Shown in pieces: positions 41,502 through 50,801 of a DNA stretch of 64,000 nt. Under the pieces are notes generated by a model, which was not told where the DNA came from, made no database searches, and saw only the letters and a list, made by a program, of their open reading frames with translations. The stretch comes from Sphingomonas echinoides (GTDB lineage: Bacteria; Pseudomonadota; Alphaproteobacteria; Sphingomonadales; Sphingomonadaceae). The position numbers and the translations under genes were made by a program. The stretch covers positions 56,207-120,206 of the forward strand of contig NZ_JAPYKK010000011.1 in assembly GCF_029623395.1 (NCBI RefSeq). Direction: 5' to 3'. Positions within the stretch are counted from its first letter, which is position 1; each line of letters opens with the position of its first letter.

Positions 41502-42512
41502 TCAAAGCATACCCAGGTTCTGGAGCCATTGCTTGACCTCGCCCGGCCATTCCCTGGTGATCGGATCGGGCGTTGGACGCATTCCGAAGGCGTGACCGCC
41601 TTTTGCATAGAGACGCATATCAACCGGTACGCCAGCGTCGTTCAGCGCCAGCGCATATGCCATCCCTTGACGGACATTGTCCGTCGGATCGTCCATGGCA
41701 TGAATGATGAGCGTTGGCGGTGCATTCGGGCTGATCTTCACCCACGGTTTCAGTTCAAGGCTGTTCCTGCCCTTGCTGGTATCGAGCATCCGCGCCGTGT
41801 AGGCGACGATCGCGAAATCCGGCCGGGGTGATTGCTGATCGGCTGGATCGGCTACCGGGTAAGTGCGGTCTTCCGTGTTGCTCATATTCGCTACAAGATA
41901 GGCACCTGCAGAAAAGCCGATCACGCCAATCTTATGCGGATCGATCCCGTATGTAGAGGCGCGCTCCCGCAACAGGCCCATCGCTCGCTGAGCGTCTTCC
42001 AGACCCAATAGGACTTTTGGTCGCTGCTGCGGCTTTCCTGCCTCTGTTTCCCAGATCTGGGGTGTCCGATACTTCAGCAGTACGCAGGTCATGCCCTGCT
42101 GCACGACCCAGTTGCAGATTTCAGTTCCCTCGAGATCGGTCGCAACTGCGTAGAACCCGCCACCGGGTAAGACCATCATCGTCGTTCCGGTATTACGCCC
42201 TTTAGGCTTGTAGACGGTCATGGTCGGCCGCGTCACATAGCTGGCCCAATGCCACATTTTTCCTGCAACAAGTGGCGAGCCATTTCCGGTAGCTTCGGGA
42301 TGGTCGCCCGTATCCGGCTTCGCCAAGGCAACATTCGCAGGCCACAGCGGGACTTGCGTACCACCTGCACCCGGTTGCCACACCCCTTCCCGTTCAACCT
42401 TGGGAACGACGACCCTGGCTGGCGAAGCGTCGGGCGAGCTGGGCTGACCATAAGATGCGCCGGCGATGCCGAACGCAAAGAGAGACGGCATAACCAACCG
42501 GAACCGCGACAA
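41502..42512 (-). CDS. Exported alpha/beta-hydrolase, BD-FAE/acetylesterase type
   Basis: This is a 336-residue secreted esterase. A TTG start at 42512 is preceded by AGGAG and gives LSRFRLVMPSLFAFGIAGASYGQ as signal peptide. The mature enzyme has MMVLPGGGFYAVATDLEG (oxyanion HGG-like), IGVIGFSAGAYLVAN (Gly-x-Ser-x-Gly nucleophile), HAMDDPTDNV (acid) and GGHAFGM (His). These mark the BD-FAE/xylan acetylesterase-like group of carbohydrate esterases. A role in removing acetyl or feruloyl groups from plant polysaccharide is likely but not proven. It is monocistronic. Confidence 0.83.
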   Translation of the reverse strand: MSRFRLVMPSLFAFGIAGASYGQPSSPDASPARVVVPKVEREGVWQPGAGGTQVPLWPANVALAKPDTGDHPEATGNGSPLVAGKMWHWASYVTRPTMTVYKPKGRNTGTTMMVLPGGGFYAVATDLEGTEICNWVVQQGMTCVLLKYRTPQIWETEAGKPQQRPKVLLGLEDAQRAMGLLRERASTYGIDPHKIGVIGFSAGAYLVANMSNTEDRTYPVADPADQQSPRPDFAIVAYTARMLDTSKGRNSLELKPWVKISPNAPPTLIIHAMDDPTDNVRQGMAYALALNDAGVPVDMRLYAKGGHAFGMRPTPDPITREWPGEVKQWLQNLGML

Positions 42513-42792
42513 ACCTTGTCTCCTGCTATTTTCGTGCAACCAAGCCGTGAGACCAGCGTGATGCATAAGCAACGTTCAGAGTGGGACGACATCCGACCTT
42601 CTACTGTTTCGTTCTGAGAGCAGCATCGCGTCGCCTTCCGGCTTCCCCAGTTCGATCGAGCCTTGAGTACCTTACCGCTGAGCAAAGCAAGAGGCGGTCG
42701 GTCGGCCAATTCAGTATGCTTGCCTGAACCGGAGAACGATCAGGGTCTGCCTACTGCAAACATCCAGAATAATCACGGCTACGCCAGCATCG

Positions 42793-43506
42793 CTACGCCT
42801 GCGACATTTTCAGTCCCATCCGGTCAAGGGTTTGGGCATAGTGCGAAAGGGCTTCGGGAGTTGGTCCGGGATAAGCGCCGGGGGTCGGTTGATCGCCGAT
42901 AAACCCCATGTCCACCTTACCTTCCGGCAGGCTATAGAAACCGAGAACGAAGAGCTTTCGCATCGTGTCCATGAACGCCACCGGAGCCGCCATCTTGGCG
43001 ATCGGCACCGCAACGCTCAATGCGTCGAGCAGTCCGCCACGTTGCCCAGGCGTGATCGCAACAAAGGCCTGACCGTGCAGGATCCGGCTTTGCGCATCGA
43101 GCCATATCAGACCGCCGATCACCTTTTCGCGGTCAACGCGCTGGACCGGATAGGGTGCGCTGATCCATTCGTCGATGAACGCGCCGACGCCGAGCGCCCC
43201 TGCCCCTGGCGATACTGTGTCCCTGGGCAGGATCAGGTCGCCGAGCAAGTCGACCGTCCTGCGCTGCGCAACGCTCAAGGTCAGCGCCCATGGAACCTTC
43301 GGCATCATCAGATCGGGGTCACGGCCATAGCCGATCGCCTGCGCGAGCGGCGGCGTGTCGGGCCAATCTACGATGACGTCGAACGGCGGCGCCGCCCCGG
43401 CGGCATCACCCATGCCCGCGGCCATCGCGGGCGGCGACCAGCGCGCCATCGGCAACACCGCGGCGGCCATCATCCATTGCATCGTGGTGCGGCGCGACAG
43501 CGTCAT
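42793..43506 (-). CDS. Gluconate 2-dehydrogenase subunit 3 family protein
   Basis: This 237-residue protein has a Tat-like leader (SRRTTMQWMMAAAVLPMA) and the family core TLSVAQRRTVDLLGDLILPRDTVSPGAGALGVGAFIDEWI. It contains a run to GFYSLPEGKVDMGFIGDQ at the C-terminus, the same end seen in the shorter domain at 21 kb. The subunit stabilises and exports its GMC partner by Tat hitchhiking, by knowledge of family members. Its start overlaps the stop of the GMC gene by 4 bp (43503-43506). The GMC enzyme itself has no signal, which agrees with hitchhiking. Confidence 0.83.
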   Translation of the reverse strand: MTLSRRTTMQWMMAAAVLPMARWSPPAMAAGMGDAAGAAPPFDVIVDWPDTPPLAQAIGYGRDPDLMMPKVPWALTLSVAQRRTVDLLGDLILPRDTVSPGAGALGVGAFIDEWISAPYPVQRVDREKVIGGLIWLDAQSRILHGQAFVAITPGQRGGLLDALSVAVPIAKMAAPVAFMDTMRKLFVLGFYSLPEGKVDMGFIGDQPTPGAYPGPTPEALSHYAQTLDRMGLKMSQA

Positions 43507-45209
43507 GCGAAAGCTCCCGACTTCAACCGCTGCGCCAGCCGCTCGGACGCGCGCAACGCGAGCGCGAGGATAGTGAGCGTTGGGTTCTTGTGTGCGCCGG
43601 ACGCAAAGACCGCGCCGTCCATCAATATGAGATTGTCGACGTCCCAAGTCTGGCCATAACTGTCGACTACCGACGACTGCCTGTCCGCCCCCATCCGGGC
43701 CGTACCCAGTTCATGGATGATCTCGCCGCCCGCGGTCATGATCTTTTCCGGCGGCAAATCGGGGTCGAGGATCGTACCGCCCATCCGCTTGAACACGGCA
43801 TGCGCGGTTCGCCGGCCGTGCGCTACCTGGTTCACTTCATTTTGCGACCAGCGAAAGGCAAACCGCAGCACGGGGATACCGAACCGGTCCTTCACGACCG
43901 GATCGACCTCGCAGAAACTGTCCTTGTTGGGGATCATTTCGCCGCGCAGCGTCAGCTGGATCGTCGCGCCCGAGGCGCTTCGGACCGCCTTTTTCAGTGC
44001 CGCCCCCCAGACGCGCGGCAAGGCTTCTGCAGGCGGAATGCCGAACCGGCCACCGATCTCGAAATGATACCCACGGGCAAAGTCGAGCTCGCCGCGCTTC
44101 TGTTGCTGATACAGCCAGAAGGGGATGTAGATGTGCTGCCCACCAATCCCTTCTTCATTGTAGCGCGGGCGATCGGCAAGTGCCGGAATATAAGCGCGGA
44201 AGGACGCGCCAGTTGAATCGGTCAGATTACGACCCAACTCTCCGGAGGAATTGGCAAGGCCGCGCCCGCCTTCCCCCGAATTGAGCAGCAGGCGGGTCGT
44301 TTCGCCGGTGCCAGCCGCCAGCACCACTGTGCGCGCCTTTACCTGATGTCGCATCCCAGTCTTGCGATCGACATATTCGACCCCGCCAGCACGATCGGGA
44401 CGCGCCATCGTCACGCGCGACACCATCGCATCGGTAACGATCGTCAGCCGCCCGGTCGCCTTTGCCATCGGCAGCAGCGATGTGGTCGTCTGGAACATCG
44501 CACCGATTGTGCAGCCGCGCGTGCACGGCGTCGCGTTGAGGCAGGCACTGCGCGGCGCAACCGCGTCAGGCATGTCACGCGTCAGCACTGCGGTGTGGGC
44601 CGCGCGCACCGGGATCCCCAGATCCTCGGCGGCGGCCTTGATGAGCATTTCCGGGATGCGCGGGTGCGGTGGCGGCATCAGGCATCCTGCTGGGGAATCC
44701 GGGTGGTTCTCCAGCCCCAGCGGGCCACCGTTGACGCCGATCATGCGTTCGATGCGATCGTAGAACGGCGCGACGTCATCATAACCGATCGGCCAATCCA
44801 CCCCAAGGCCATCTCGCGAGAACGGTTTGAAGTCATACGGCCCAAGCCGGGGCACGTGCCGCCCCCAGTGGTTGGTCCGTCCGCCCAGCATGCGCGGGCG
44901 ATACCAACGGAAATCGGAACCCTCCCGCAATGTGTACGGCTCGCCCTCCACCTGCCATCCGCCGCCGACCGTCGCATCGAAATAGCCGAACGGCTTGTCG
45001 GGCGTGGCTGCACCGCGCAACGGCGCGTCGCTCTCGGGCGCAAACATGTTCACTTCGGCCTGGGGATCATAATCGCGCCCTGCCTCGAGCAGGATACACC
45101 GTAGCCCGGCCTTGGTCAGGGTGTAGGCCGCCATGCCACCTGCCGCCCCTGATCCAACGATGATAACATCGGCCTGCGGATCCGACGTGGATTTCGCGTT
45201 CCGTTTCAC
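43503..45209 (-). CDS. GMC oxidoreductase, glucoside 3-dehydrogenase-like
   Basis: This 568-residue FAD enzyme starts at a GTG that overlaps the DUF1080 stop by 4 bp. The FAD loop ADVIIVGSGAAGGMAAYTL is near residue 13, and TPCTRGCTIGAMF, HELGTARMG and HKNPTLTILALALRASERL follow. Together with a subunit-3 protein and DUF1080, such enzymes oxidise the C3 hydroxyl of glycosides to 3-keto sugars in the periplasm. The exact sugar is unknown; alpha-galactosidase nearby suggests a galactosyl or sucrose-derived oligosaccharide. Confidence 0.86.
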   Translation of the reverse strand: MKRNAKSTSDPQADVIIVGSGAAGGMAAYTLTKAGLRCILLEAGRDYDPQAEVNMFAPESDAPLRGAATPDKPFGYFDATVGGGWQVEGEPYTLREGSDFRWYRPRMLGGRTNHWGRHVPRLGPYDFKPFSRDGLGVDWPIGYDDVAPFYDRIERMIGVNGGPLGLENHPDSPAGCLMPPPHPRIPEMLIKAAAEDLGIPVRAAHTAVLTRDMPDAVAPRSACLNATPCTRGCTIGAMFQTTTSLLPMAKATGRLTIVTDAMVSRVTMARPDRAGGVEYVDRKTGMRHQVKARTVVLAAGTGETTRLLLNSGEGGRGLANSSGELGRNLTDSTGASFRAYIPALADRPRYNEEGIGGQHIYIPFWLYQQQKRGELDFARGYHFEIGGRFGIPPAEALPRVWGAALKKAVRSASGATIQLTLRGEMIPNKDSFCEVDPVVKDRFGIPVLRFAFRWSQNEVNQVAHGRRTAHAVFKRMGGTILDPDLPPEKIMTAGGEIIHELGTARMGADRQSSVVDSYGQTWDVDNLILMDGAVFASGAHKNPTLTILALALRASERLAQRLKSGAFA

Positions 45210-45952
45210 TTGCTCGCCCCCACCGCACTTGGCCCGATAACGCGGAGCTTGATGTTGCGGAACGCCACTGGCTCGCCATGATCCTGCAGTGCGATCAAGC
45301 CGCTGGGAAACGTTCCAAAGAAAGGCATCTTGGCAAATTTCGACGCTGCCACACGTTGACGCCAGGCATCGTCGCCGTAGGAAACGTCGGCGGTCGGTTT
45401 CCCGTTCAGCCATTGGCGGATACGACCGGGCTCGACGAGCAACCGAGCGTGATTCCAGTTGCCAACGGGCCGCGCTATCCCGGGGGGCGGCACCGTCAGA
45501 TCGTATAGCGCTCCGGCGTGATGCGAGGGGATCTTGCCGTCGGGATGGCCGACGTCATCCAGGATCTGCATCTCCAGCCCGGTTTCATAGATCTGCCGGG
45601 TCTGGGGCACGTTGCGCGCGAGGTACAGAACGCCGCTGTTGCCGCCTTTCGCAACCCTCCAGTCCAGCGTCAGTTCGAACGCGCCATAGCTGTCGGCGCT
45701 CACCAGATCTCCGCCGCTCATGCGCCCGCTCGTCGCGGTGAGTTCAAGTGCGCCGTCACGCACCGTCCACGACGGCGAGGGAGCCTTGCCATCGAACGAT
45801 CGCCAGCCGTCGAGGTCATGACCGTTGAACAACAGACGCCACCCCTCCGCCCGTTCCGACGCCGAAATCGCGTTGGACCTTGCCTCTCGCGCTAATGCGG
45901 GAGCCGTTGACAACGCCACGACGCACAGAACCGTTGTGGACATTCTTCGCAT
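45206..45952 (-). CDS. DUF1080 protein, 3-keto-disaccharide hydrolase-like
   Basis: This 248-residue exported protein has a signal peptide (MSTTVLCVVALSTAPALA). The start is decided by AGGAG at proper distance. The 3-keto-disaccharide hydrolase (DUF1080) fold is shown by EGWRLLFNGHDLDGWRSFDG, GGDLVSADSYGAFELTLDW, a GNSGVLYLAR stretch, EMQILDD and GLIALQDHG. It is thought to cleave the glycosidic bond of 3-keto-glycosides made by the GMC enzyme. It is the first gene of a three-gene operon joined by two ATGA-type overlaps (45206-45209, 43503-43506). Confidence 0.87.
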   Translation of the reverse strand: MRRMSTTVLCVVALSTAPALAREARSNAISASERAEGWRLLFNGHDLDGWRSFDGKAPSPSWTVRDGALELTATSGRMSGGDLVSADSYGAFELTLDWRVAKGGNSGVLYLARNVPQTRQIYETGLEMQILDDVGHPDGKIPSHHAGALYDLTVPPPGIARPVGNWNHARLLVEPGRIRQWLNGKPTADVSYGDDAWRQRVAASKFAKMPFFGTFPSGLIALQDHGEPVAFRNIKLRVIGPSAVGASK

Positions 45953-46450
45953 CAGGTCTCTCCTGTCGGTGCCCATCTTTGACGAGGAGCGATCTCGATC
46001 GATTGTAGCCAGTTCATAACGCGACGGAAACAGGCGTTGCCTCGGCGGGACTCTTCCGGACGAAAAAGTAAGCTAGTGCCGGTTCCGGCTGCACCGACTT
46101 ACCCTCCATAAAACCGGTTCTTGCAGTTGCGAAGAACGATGTATCGTTCAAATGAATGTGCAGGCGTTTGTTGTTCCAAACCAGCCCAGTGCTTCGAGGG
46201 TGGCGGTGATAGACGCGATTGGGCTTCGCCATGCAAGCACATGCCAGCGACAACATTGCTTCCGGTTCGGTCACCCCTATGCTCGAAAACTGGTACCCGA
46301 CCTCTGCGCCGTTGTTCCTCAAGGCGATGCCCCAAGCCTGTTTTGGAGTTTTGGCGCAGGCCTGAATCGTACTGCGGCGTGTGACGATAGTGCATTTGGC
46401 ACGGCGCGGTCCTATGTCGCATCGCCAACTCCAACCCGAAGTGGTGCCAC
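45953..46450. other. Divergent intergenic region, no gene supported
   Basis: About 500 bases between the DUF1080 operon and the DsbA-like gene. Minus-strand frames of up to 153 codons are open here (for example 46014-46322) but have no ribosome site or recognised domain. The promoters of both units should lie here. Confidence 0.45.
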
Positions 46451-47098
46451 ATGTCGAAGCCCATGAAGATCGATTTCGTATCCGATGTTTCGTGTCCCTG
46501 GTGCATCATTGGTCTGCGCGGGCTTGAAGAGGCGTTGGCCCGCACCGGCGACCTGGTCACCGCCGAGATAACTTTCCAGCCGTTCGAGCTAAACCCGCAA
46601 ATGGGTGCGGATGGTCAGAACATCGGCGAACACATCGCCGAGAAATATGGGTCCACGCCCGAACAATCGGCCGCCAGTCGCGCGATGATCCGGGAGCGCG
46701 CTGCTGATCTCGGATTCGCGATGCGGATGTCGGATACGAGCCGCATCTACAACACCTTCGACGCGCACCGGCTGCTGCATTGGGCGCACATCGAGGGTAA
46801 GCAGGCGGCGCTCAAGCGCGCGCTGTTCGACACGTACTTCACCGACCAGCAGGACCCGTCCGACCATGAGGTGCTGACCGCCGCCGCTGCGAAAGTCGGC
46901 CTTGACCCGAAGCGCGCGGCAGACATCCTTGCATCGGACGAATATGCAGACGACGTCCGGACTGCGGAGAAATTTTGGCAATCGCACGGGATCAGCGCGG
47001 TGCCTGCCGTCATCATCAACGATCGCTATCTGATCTCCGGAGGGCAGCCGCCTGAGGCGTTCGAAAGCGCGTTGCGCGAAATCGCCGCCTCAGCGTGA
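46451..47098 (+). CDS. FrnE-like DsbA family oxidoreductase
   Basis: This 215-residue thioredoxin-fold protein has the active site SCPWCI (Cys15-x2-Cys18), a helical insertion with FDAHRLLHWA, and cis-proline sequence ISAVPAVIIN. It ends in SGGQPPEAFESALREI. It lacks a signal peptide, which is usual for cytoplasmic FrnE-like proteins that work in oxidative or polyketide-related redox reactions. It converges with the alpha-galactosidase gene, with a hairpin between them. Its specific role here is unknown. Confidence 0.9.
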   Translation: MSKPMKIDFVSDVSCPWCIIGLRGLEEALARTGDLVTAEITFQPFELNPQMGADGQNIGEHIAEKYGSTPEQSAASRAMIRERAADLGFAMRMSDTSRIYNTFDAHRLLHWAHIEGKQAALKRALFDTYFTDQQDPSDHEVLTAAAAKVGLDPKRAADILASDEYADDVRTAEKFWQSHGISAVPAVIINDRYLISGGQPPEAFESALREIAASA

Positions 47099-47104
47099 GC
47101 TATC

Positions 47105-47125
47105 TCTCCCCACGACCCGGGGAGA
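47105..47125. terminator. Bidirectional hairpin between convergent genes
   Basis: TCTCCCC and GGGGAGA form a perfect 7-bp stem with loop ACGACCC between the stops of the DsbA-like gene (47098) and alpha-galactosidase (47128). It lacks a T-run. Confidence 0.5.
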
Positions 47126-47127
47126 CC

Positions 47128-49368
47128 CTAATTTACGGCGTCGAACACGAAAGCGGTTCCCACAAAATCACCCTTTAAAGGGGCGCGGAGCCCACGCTCC
47201 ATCCAGTAGGCGCCGCTGGCGCGGGCAGGCACGCCCTCAGGGAGTGCCGCACCGCCAAGCACCCGGACGGAATAGGTCTGGGCAGGGTCGAGCCCCTGCG
47301 GATGCTCGGCAACCGGATTGTCGCGCCACATCGACGAATGCAGCATTTGGAACATCACGCCCTGACGTCGGTCCTGGCCCACATACATCGTCGCTGACGA
47401 CGCATTGTCCTTTGTTGGTGGGTCGATGCGATAAAGTTGCCCGCGCTGCACAGTCTGGCGGATGCTCTTATACGCCGCGACCCATTTTGCGGCCGTGGTG
47501 AAGTCCCCCGCCTGCCATTTGTCCAGATTGGCACCGATCCCCAATCCACCCTGCATCGACGACAGGAAGCGATAATCGAGCGACGTCGCGCGGGTGTTCG
47601 CCCAGTTGGGGCTGTCAGTCACCCATGCCATCATCACCGATACGGGATAGGCCTGTGTAAAGCCGTCTTGGATCATCAAACGGTCGGCCGGATCGGTATT
47701 GTCGGATGGCCATACTTCGTCGGAAAGTCCGAGGATGCCAAGGTCGACGCGGCCACCACCGCCCGAGCAGCTCTCGATTTCCAGCTTGGGATGACGTCGT
47801 CGCAGTTCGGACAGGATATAGTAGAGGTTCCGGACGTACTCAACGTAGACCCGCTGCTGATCCTTTACTTGCACCGCCGGCCATCCGGGTTCGGTCCAGT
47901 TACGGTTATAATCCCATTTCAGGAACGCGATGGTGTTGTCGCTTACCAGCTTGTCGAGCACAGCGAGCAGGTGATCGCGCACGTCGGTGCGCGCGAGGTT
48001 GAGCACCAACTGGTTGCGGCCTTCGGTGCGTGGCCGATCCGGGTAGTTCAGGACCCAATCGGGATGCGCGCGGTACAGGTCGCTATCGACGTTCACCATC
48101 TCCGGCTCGACCCACAAGCCGAAATCCATTCCGAGCGATTGCACCTTGTCGATCAGGGGCTTCAGCCCGTTCGGAAATTTGGTTCGGTTGACCGTCCAGT
48201 CCCCAAGCCCGGCCTTGTCGCTGTTCCGCGCACCGAACCAGCCGTCGTCGACGATGAACCGTTCGACCCCGATCTTGGCCGCCTTCTCGGCCAAGGCTTC
48301 CTGACCGGCCTCGGTGACGTCGAAGGCGGTCGCTTCCCAACTGTTGTACACCACCGGGCGTGGCTTGGCGCGTTCGCCGCCCGGGAGGATATGCGCGTTC
48401 TGAAAGCGGTGAAAGGTGCGCGATGCCCCGCCCATCCCGCCGTTCGAATAGCCGGCATAGAAAACAGGCGTATCCAGGACTTCCCCAGGCTTCAGCGTCC
48501 ACGAAAAGTCATAAGGGTTATATCCGCCCATGATGCGGATACGACCGAGATTGTCTTGACCGACACTGATCCGGAACGATCCAGACCATGCCAGCGCGCC
48601 GTACCAGACCGGCCCTGAGTCCTCGCTGGTGACACCTTCGCGACCGATTGCGAAATACGGATTGTTGCCGTGCCCGGTTGAGCCACGCCGGCTTTCCAGC
48701 AGCGTGAGCGCCGGCGTGACTGCGACGTCTTTCTTTGTCCATTCGGCCGCGTGGCGACCGGTGAGGTAGTGCAGTCGGTAATCATCACCAACCGGCAGGG
48801 TGAACACAGCTGAGGCGATTTGATCGACCCGAACCTCGCGCCGATCGCCGTTACGAACCGACGCCGATCGCGCCAGGACTCCGGTCTCGGGATCAATCGT
48901 ATAGCGTAACGTGACGGACAATGGACGCCGGATGTCCACCAGCTCGATCGTTAGCGTTTCGCCCTGCACGCGGTGCGACTTGTATTTGAGAACGAGATCG
49001 CGGTTGCCGTCCGCAAAGATGGCCTTGATGCCGGGATCGCTGACCAATCCCTCGCCCTGACCCGGATATTCCTGCAACGTCACTGAGCCGGCAGGATCGA
49101 AGCCGGAGAGCTCGCCCGGCGCCTTTACCAGCACTGGATCACCAACTTTCACCGGGTCAGTGGCAACGAGGGGGTCTTTGGGCGCCAGCGATGCACCCCA
49201 ATAGAGCGGCTGTAGATATCCGTTCTTATCGACGCCAAGCGCATACGTTACACCACCTCCGTCGAGACGGAAAATGCGTGCGTCCTGGGGAGCCGTCACC
49301 TTTGCAATAGCCGGCGTTGGGGCAGCCACGCCGATCAATCCGGTGAGAAACACCTTAGCCAGCTTCAT
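47128..49368 (-). CDS. GH36 alpha-galactosidase, exported
   Basis: This 746-residue enzyme has a signal peptide (VFLTGLIGVAAPTPAIA). GH36 motifs are ERFIVDDGWFGARN, LGMDFGLWVEPEMVN, the nucleophile region AFLKWDYNRNW, ESCSGGGGRVDLGIL and the acid/base region WPSDNTDPADRLMIQDG. It should remove alpha-1,6-galactose from raffinose-family sugars, galactomannan or melibiose, in the periplasm or outside the cell. The start at 49368 follows a GGGAG site; the frame is open 24 codons further 5'. A palindrome resembling a LacI-family operator lies at 49398. GH36 enzymes usually are 700-750 residues, so it is complete. Confidence 0.93.
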   Translation of the reverse strand: MKLAKVFLTGLIGVAAPTPAIAKVTAPQDARIFRLDGGGVTYALGVDKNGYLQPLYWGASLAPKDPLVATDPVKVGDPVLVKAPGELSGFDPAGSVTLQEYPGQGEGLVSDPGIKAIFADGNRDLVLKYKSHRVQGETLTIELVDIRRPLSVTLRYTIDPETGVLARSASVRNGDRREVRVDQIASAVFTLPVGDDYRLHYLTGRHAAEWTKKDVAVTPALTLLESRRGSTGHGNNPYFAIGREGVTSEDSGPVWYGALAWSGSFRISVGQDNLGRIRIMGGYNPYDFSWTLKPGEVLDTPVFYAGYSNGGMGGASRTFHRFQNAHILPGGERAKPRPVVYNSWEATAFDVTEAGQEALAEKAAKIGVERFIVDDGWFGARNSDKAGLGDWTVNRTKFPNGLKPLIDKVQSLGMDFGLWVEPEMVNVDSDLYRAHPDWVLNYPDRPRTEGRNQLVLNLARTDVRDHLLAVLDKLVSDNTIAFLKWDYNRNWTEPGWPAVQVKDQQRVYVEYVRNLYYILSELRRRHPKLEIESCSGGGGRVDLGILGLSDEVWPSDNTDPADRLMIQDGFTQAYPVSVMMAWVTDSPNWANTRATSLDYRFLSSMQGGLGIGANLDKWQAGDFTTAAKWVAAYKSIRQTVQRGQLYRIDPPTKDNASSATMYVGQDRRQGVMFQMLHSSMWRDNPVAEHPQGLDPAQTYSVRVLGGAALPEGVPARASGAYWMERGLRAPLKGDFVGTAFVFDAVN

Positions 49369-49397
49369 CGCAATGTCTCCCATCGTTCGCTTCGAGC

Positions 49398-49409
49398 GCA
49401 ATCGTTTGC
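49398..49409. promoter_or_regulatory. LacI-type palindrome before the alpha-galactosidase
   Basis: GCAATCGTTTGC is a 12-bp imperfect palindrome with central CG, 29 bases upstream of the alpha-galactosidase start. It differs from the two GACATCGATRTC sites, so a different LacI-family regulator is expected. This is an inference from symmetry alone. Confidence 0.4.
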
Positions 49410-49531
49410 ACCAAAATATATGATAATTGTCCGGGAGCAAGGCAATTCATCCGGGATCTTAGGGCAGAGGCTGGAAGCGATGCTGTTCCAACTTGTTTGG
49501 TCCTCGGACATCTCCGGGCGCTGGTCCAGGT

Positions 49532-49993
49532 TTATCGCACACCCCCCTGAACACGGGATCTGGCCGACATGAACGGCCCGACCGGGCGCCGTTCGGGTGC
49601 GAAGTGTTGGAGGCCGACAGATTGGGCCATGCCTACGTAAAGCGCCTCCACACCCCCCTTGGCGTGGTACGTCTCGTGCCAGAAGCCCGCGTGAGCCGAG
49701 AGTTCGCGGATCTGCCGCCACCAAGCCGAATGAGGTTCGCTACATGTAAACTGCTCAAGAGTGTCCAGATCGCGCCAATATTGGCGGAACCCGATGTGCA
49801 TCGGGCTAAACATCATGCCCTCGTGTGCCAAGAGACCCTCGGGGCGATCACGCGCGATTTGACGTAACCCAGGTCCGATCCGGCGTAATGCCAGCAGGCC
49901 CCGCCATCCCTTCAGTTTGAATCCCAACATGATCATGACGATGTCGGGATAGTTTGAAAGGTCCACGGACTGACGGTTCACCGGTACTTGCAT
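49532..49993 (-). CDS. DUF4188-like (monooxygenase-related) protein
   Basis: This 153-residue protein starts at an ATG near an operator region. It has VMIMLGFKLKGWRGLLALRR, FRQYWRDLDTLEQFTCSE, HSAWWRQIRELSAHAGFWHE, and YHAKGGVEALYVGM, which match DUF4188 (often called monooxygenase family, ferredoxin-like fold). An enzymatic role has not been shown. It is transcribed divergently from a TetR regulator that probably controls it. Confidence 0.72.
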   Translation of the reverse strand: MQVPVNRQSVDLSNYPDIVMIMLGFKLKGWRGLLALRRIGPGLRQIARDRPEGLLAHEGMMFSPMHIGFRQYWRDLDTLEQFTCSEPHSAWWRQIRELSAHAGFWHETYHAKGGVEALYVGMAQSVGLQHFAPERRPVGPFMSARSRVQGGVR

Positions 49994-50008
49994 TCCATCA
50001 CTCCATGA

Positions 50009-50052
50009 TGTGTACGGTGCACACATAGACCAATTGTGTACGGTGTAAACAT
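50009..50052. promoter_or_regulatory. Twin operator for the TetR regulator
   Basis: TGTGTACGGTGCACACAT at 50009-50026 and TGTGTACGGTGTAAACAT at 50035-50052 are near-identical direct copies, each with TGTG/CACA-type symmetry. The second overlaps the TetR start. They sit between the divergent genes, so the TetR protein probably represses both. Confidence 0.72.
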
Positions 50053-50599
50053 GCCCGATGTCCATAATTTCGATTTGCGAGCACAGCTCCTCGCCGCCGC
50101 GTTAGCCGCTCTGGAGCGGGGCGAGGATGTCGGTCTACGAGCGCTCGCCCGCGAAGCAGGTGTTTCGGCGATGGCGCCGTACCGGCACTTCCGCGACAAA
50201 GCGGCTCTGCTCGGGGCCGTGGCAATGCGCGGATTCGAGGATCTCCGGAGTGCATTGCTGGCTGCTGACGAACAGCCGGACGCGCGCTCTGCGCTCGTTG
50301 CGCAGGGAGAAGCCTACCTAGCCTTTGCCCGTGCGCGGCCGGCATTATTTCGTCTTATGTTCGCCTGCCATGATTCCGGCCCCCCGACCGACGAAGGGAA
50401 TGCCTATGGGGTGATGGTACGGCGGGTTCTGGAGCTTTCTCCCGCTGACCCCGAAGCGGCAAAGCTGGCGTGTTGGTCCGCGGTCCATGGAATGGCGACG
50501 CTCGCGCTGGATGGCGGCCTGCCGATCGGTGGGCCACAACTGGAGCATGCAGCTTTGTGCCTTGTTATTTCAGGCCTGACCGGCCCGGCTCTTGCCTGA
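50051..50599 (+). CDS. TetR/AcrR-family regulator
   Basis: This 182-residue regulator has an N-terminal HTH (AALERGEDVGLRALAREAGVS, then APYRHFRDKAALLGAVA) and an all-helical ligand-binding C-terminal domain of the TetR_C type (FARARPALFRLMFACHDSG, ACWSAVHGMATLALDG). The leaderless-looking ATG at 50051 overlaps its second operator. It faces DUF4188 divergently and most likely represses that gene and itself. The ligand is unknown. Confidence 0.87.
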   Translation: MPDVHNFDLRAQLLAAALAALERGEDVGLRALAREAGVSAMAPYRHFRDKAALLGAVAMRGFEDLRSALLAADEQPDARSALVAQGEAYLAFARARPALFRLMFACHDSGPPTDEGNAYGVMVRRVLELSPADPEAAKLACWSAVHGMATLALDGGLPIGGPQLEHAALCLVISGLTGPALA

Positions 50600-50801
50600 C
50601 CCCTAATAACGGTCCCGGTCTCGCGTTCGACCCCGTTGCTCAGACCTCCAGCCGGCATCGGGCAGGACGGTTGGTCGTTAGTTCAACTGCGCGCGCTTTC
50701 GGGGAATAGTCGTATCATCGTGTCGAGAACGTCTGTACCGCCTGCGCAATTGCCTTTCCGCGCTATCGTTCGGCTGGCGGACTGCTTACCACCGCGGGAG
50801 A

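Noticed and set aside
46014..46322. Minus-strand frames upstream of the DsbA-like gene
   Set aside because: They lie in a divergent promoter region without start signals or homology that I can name.
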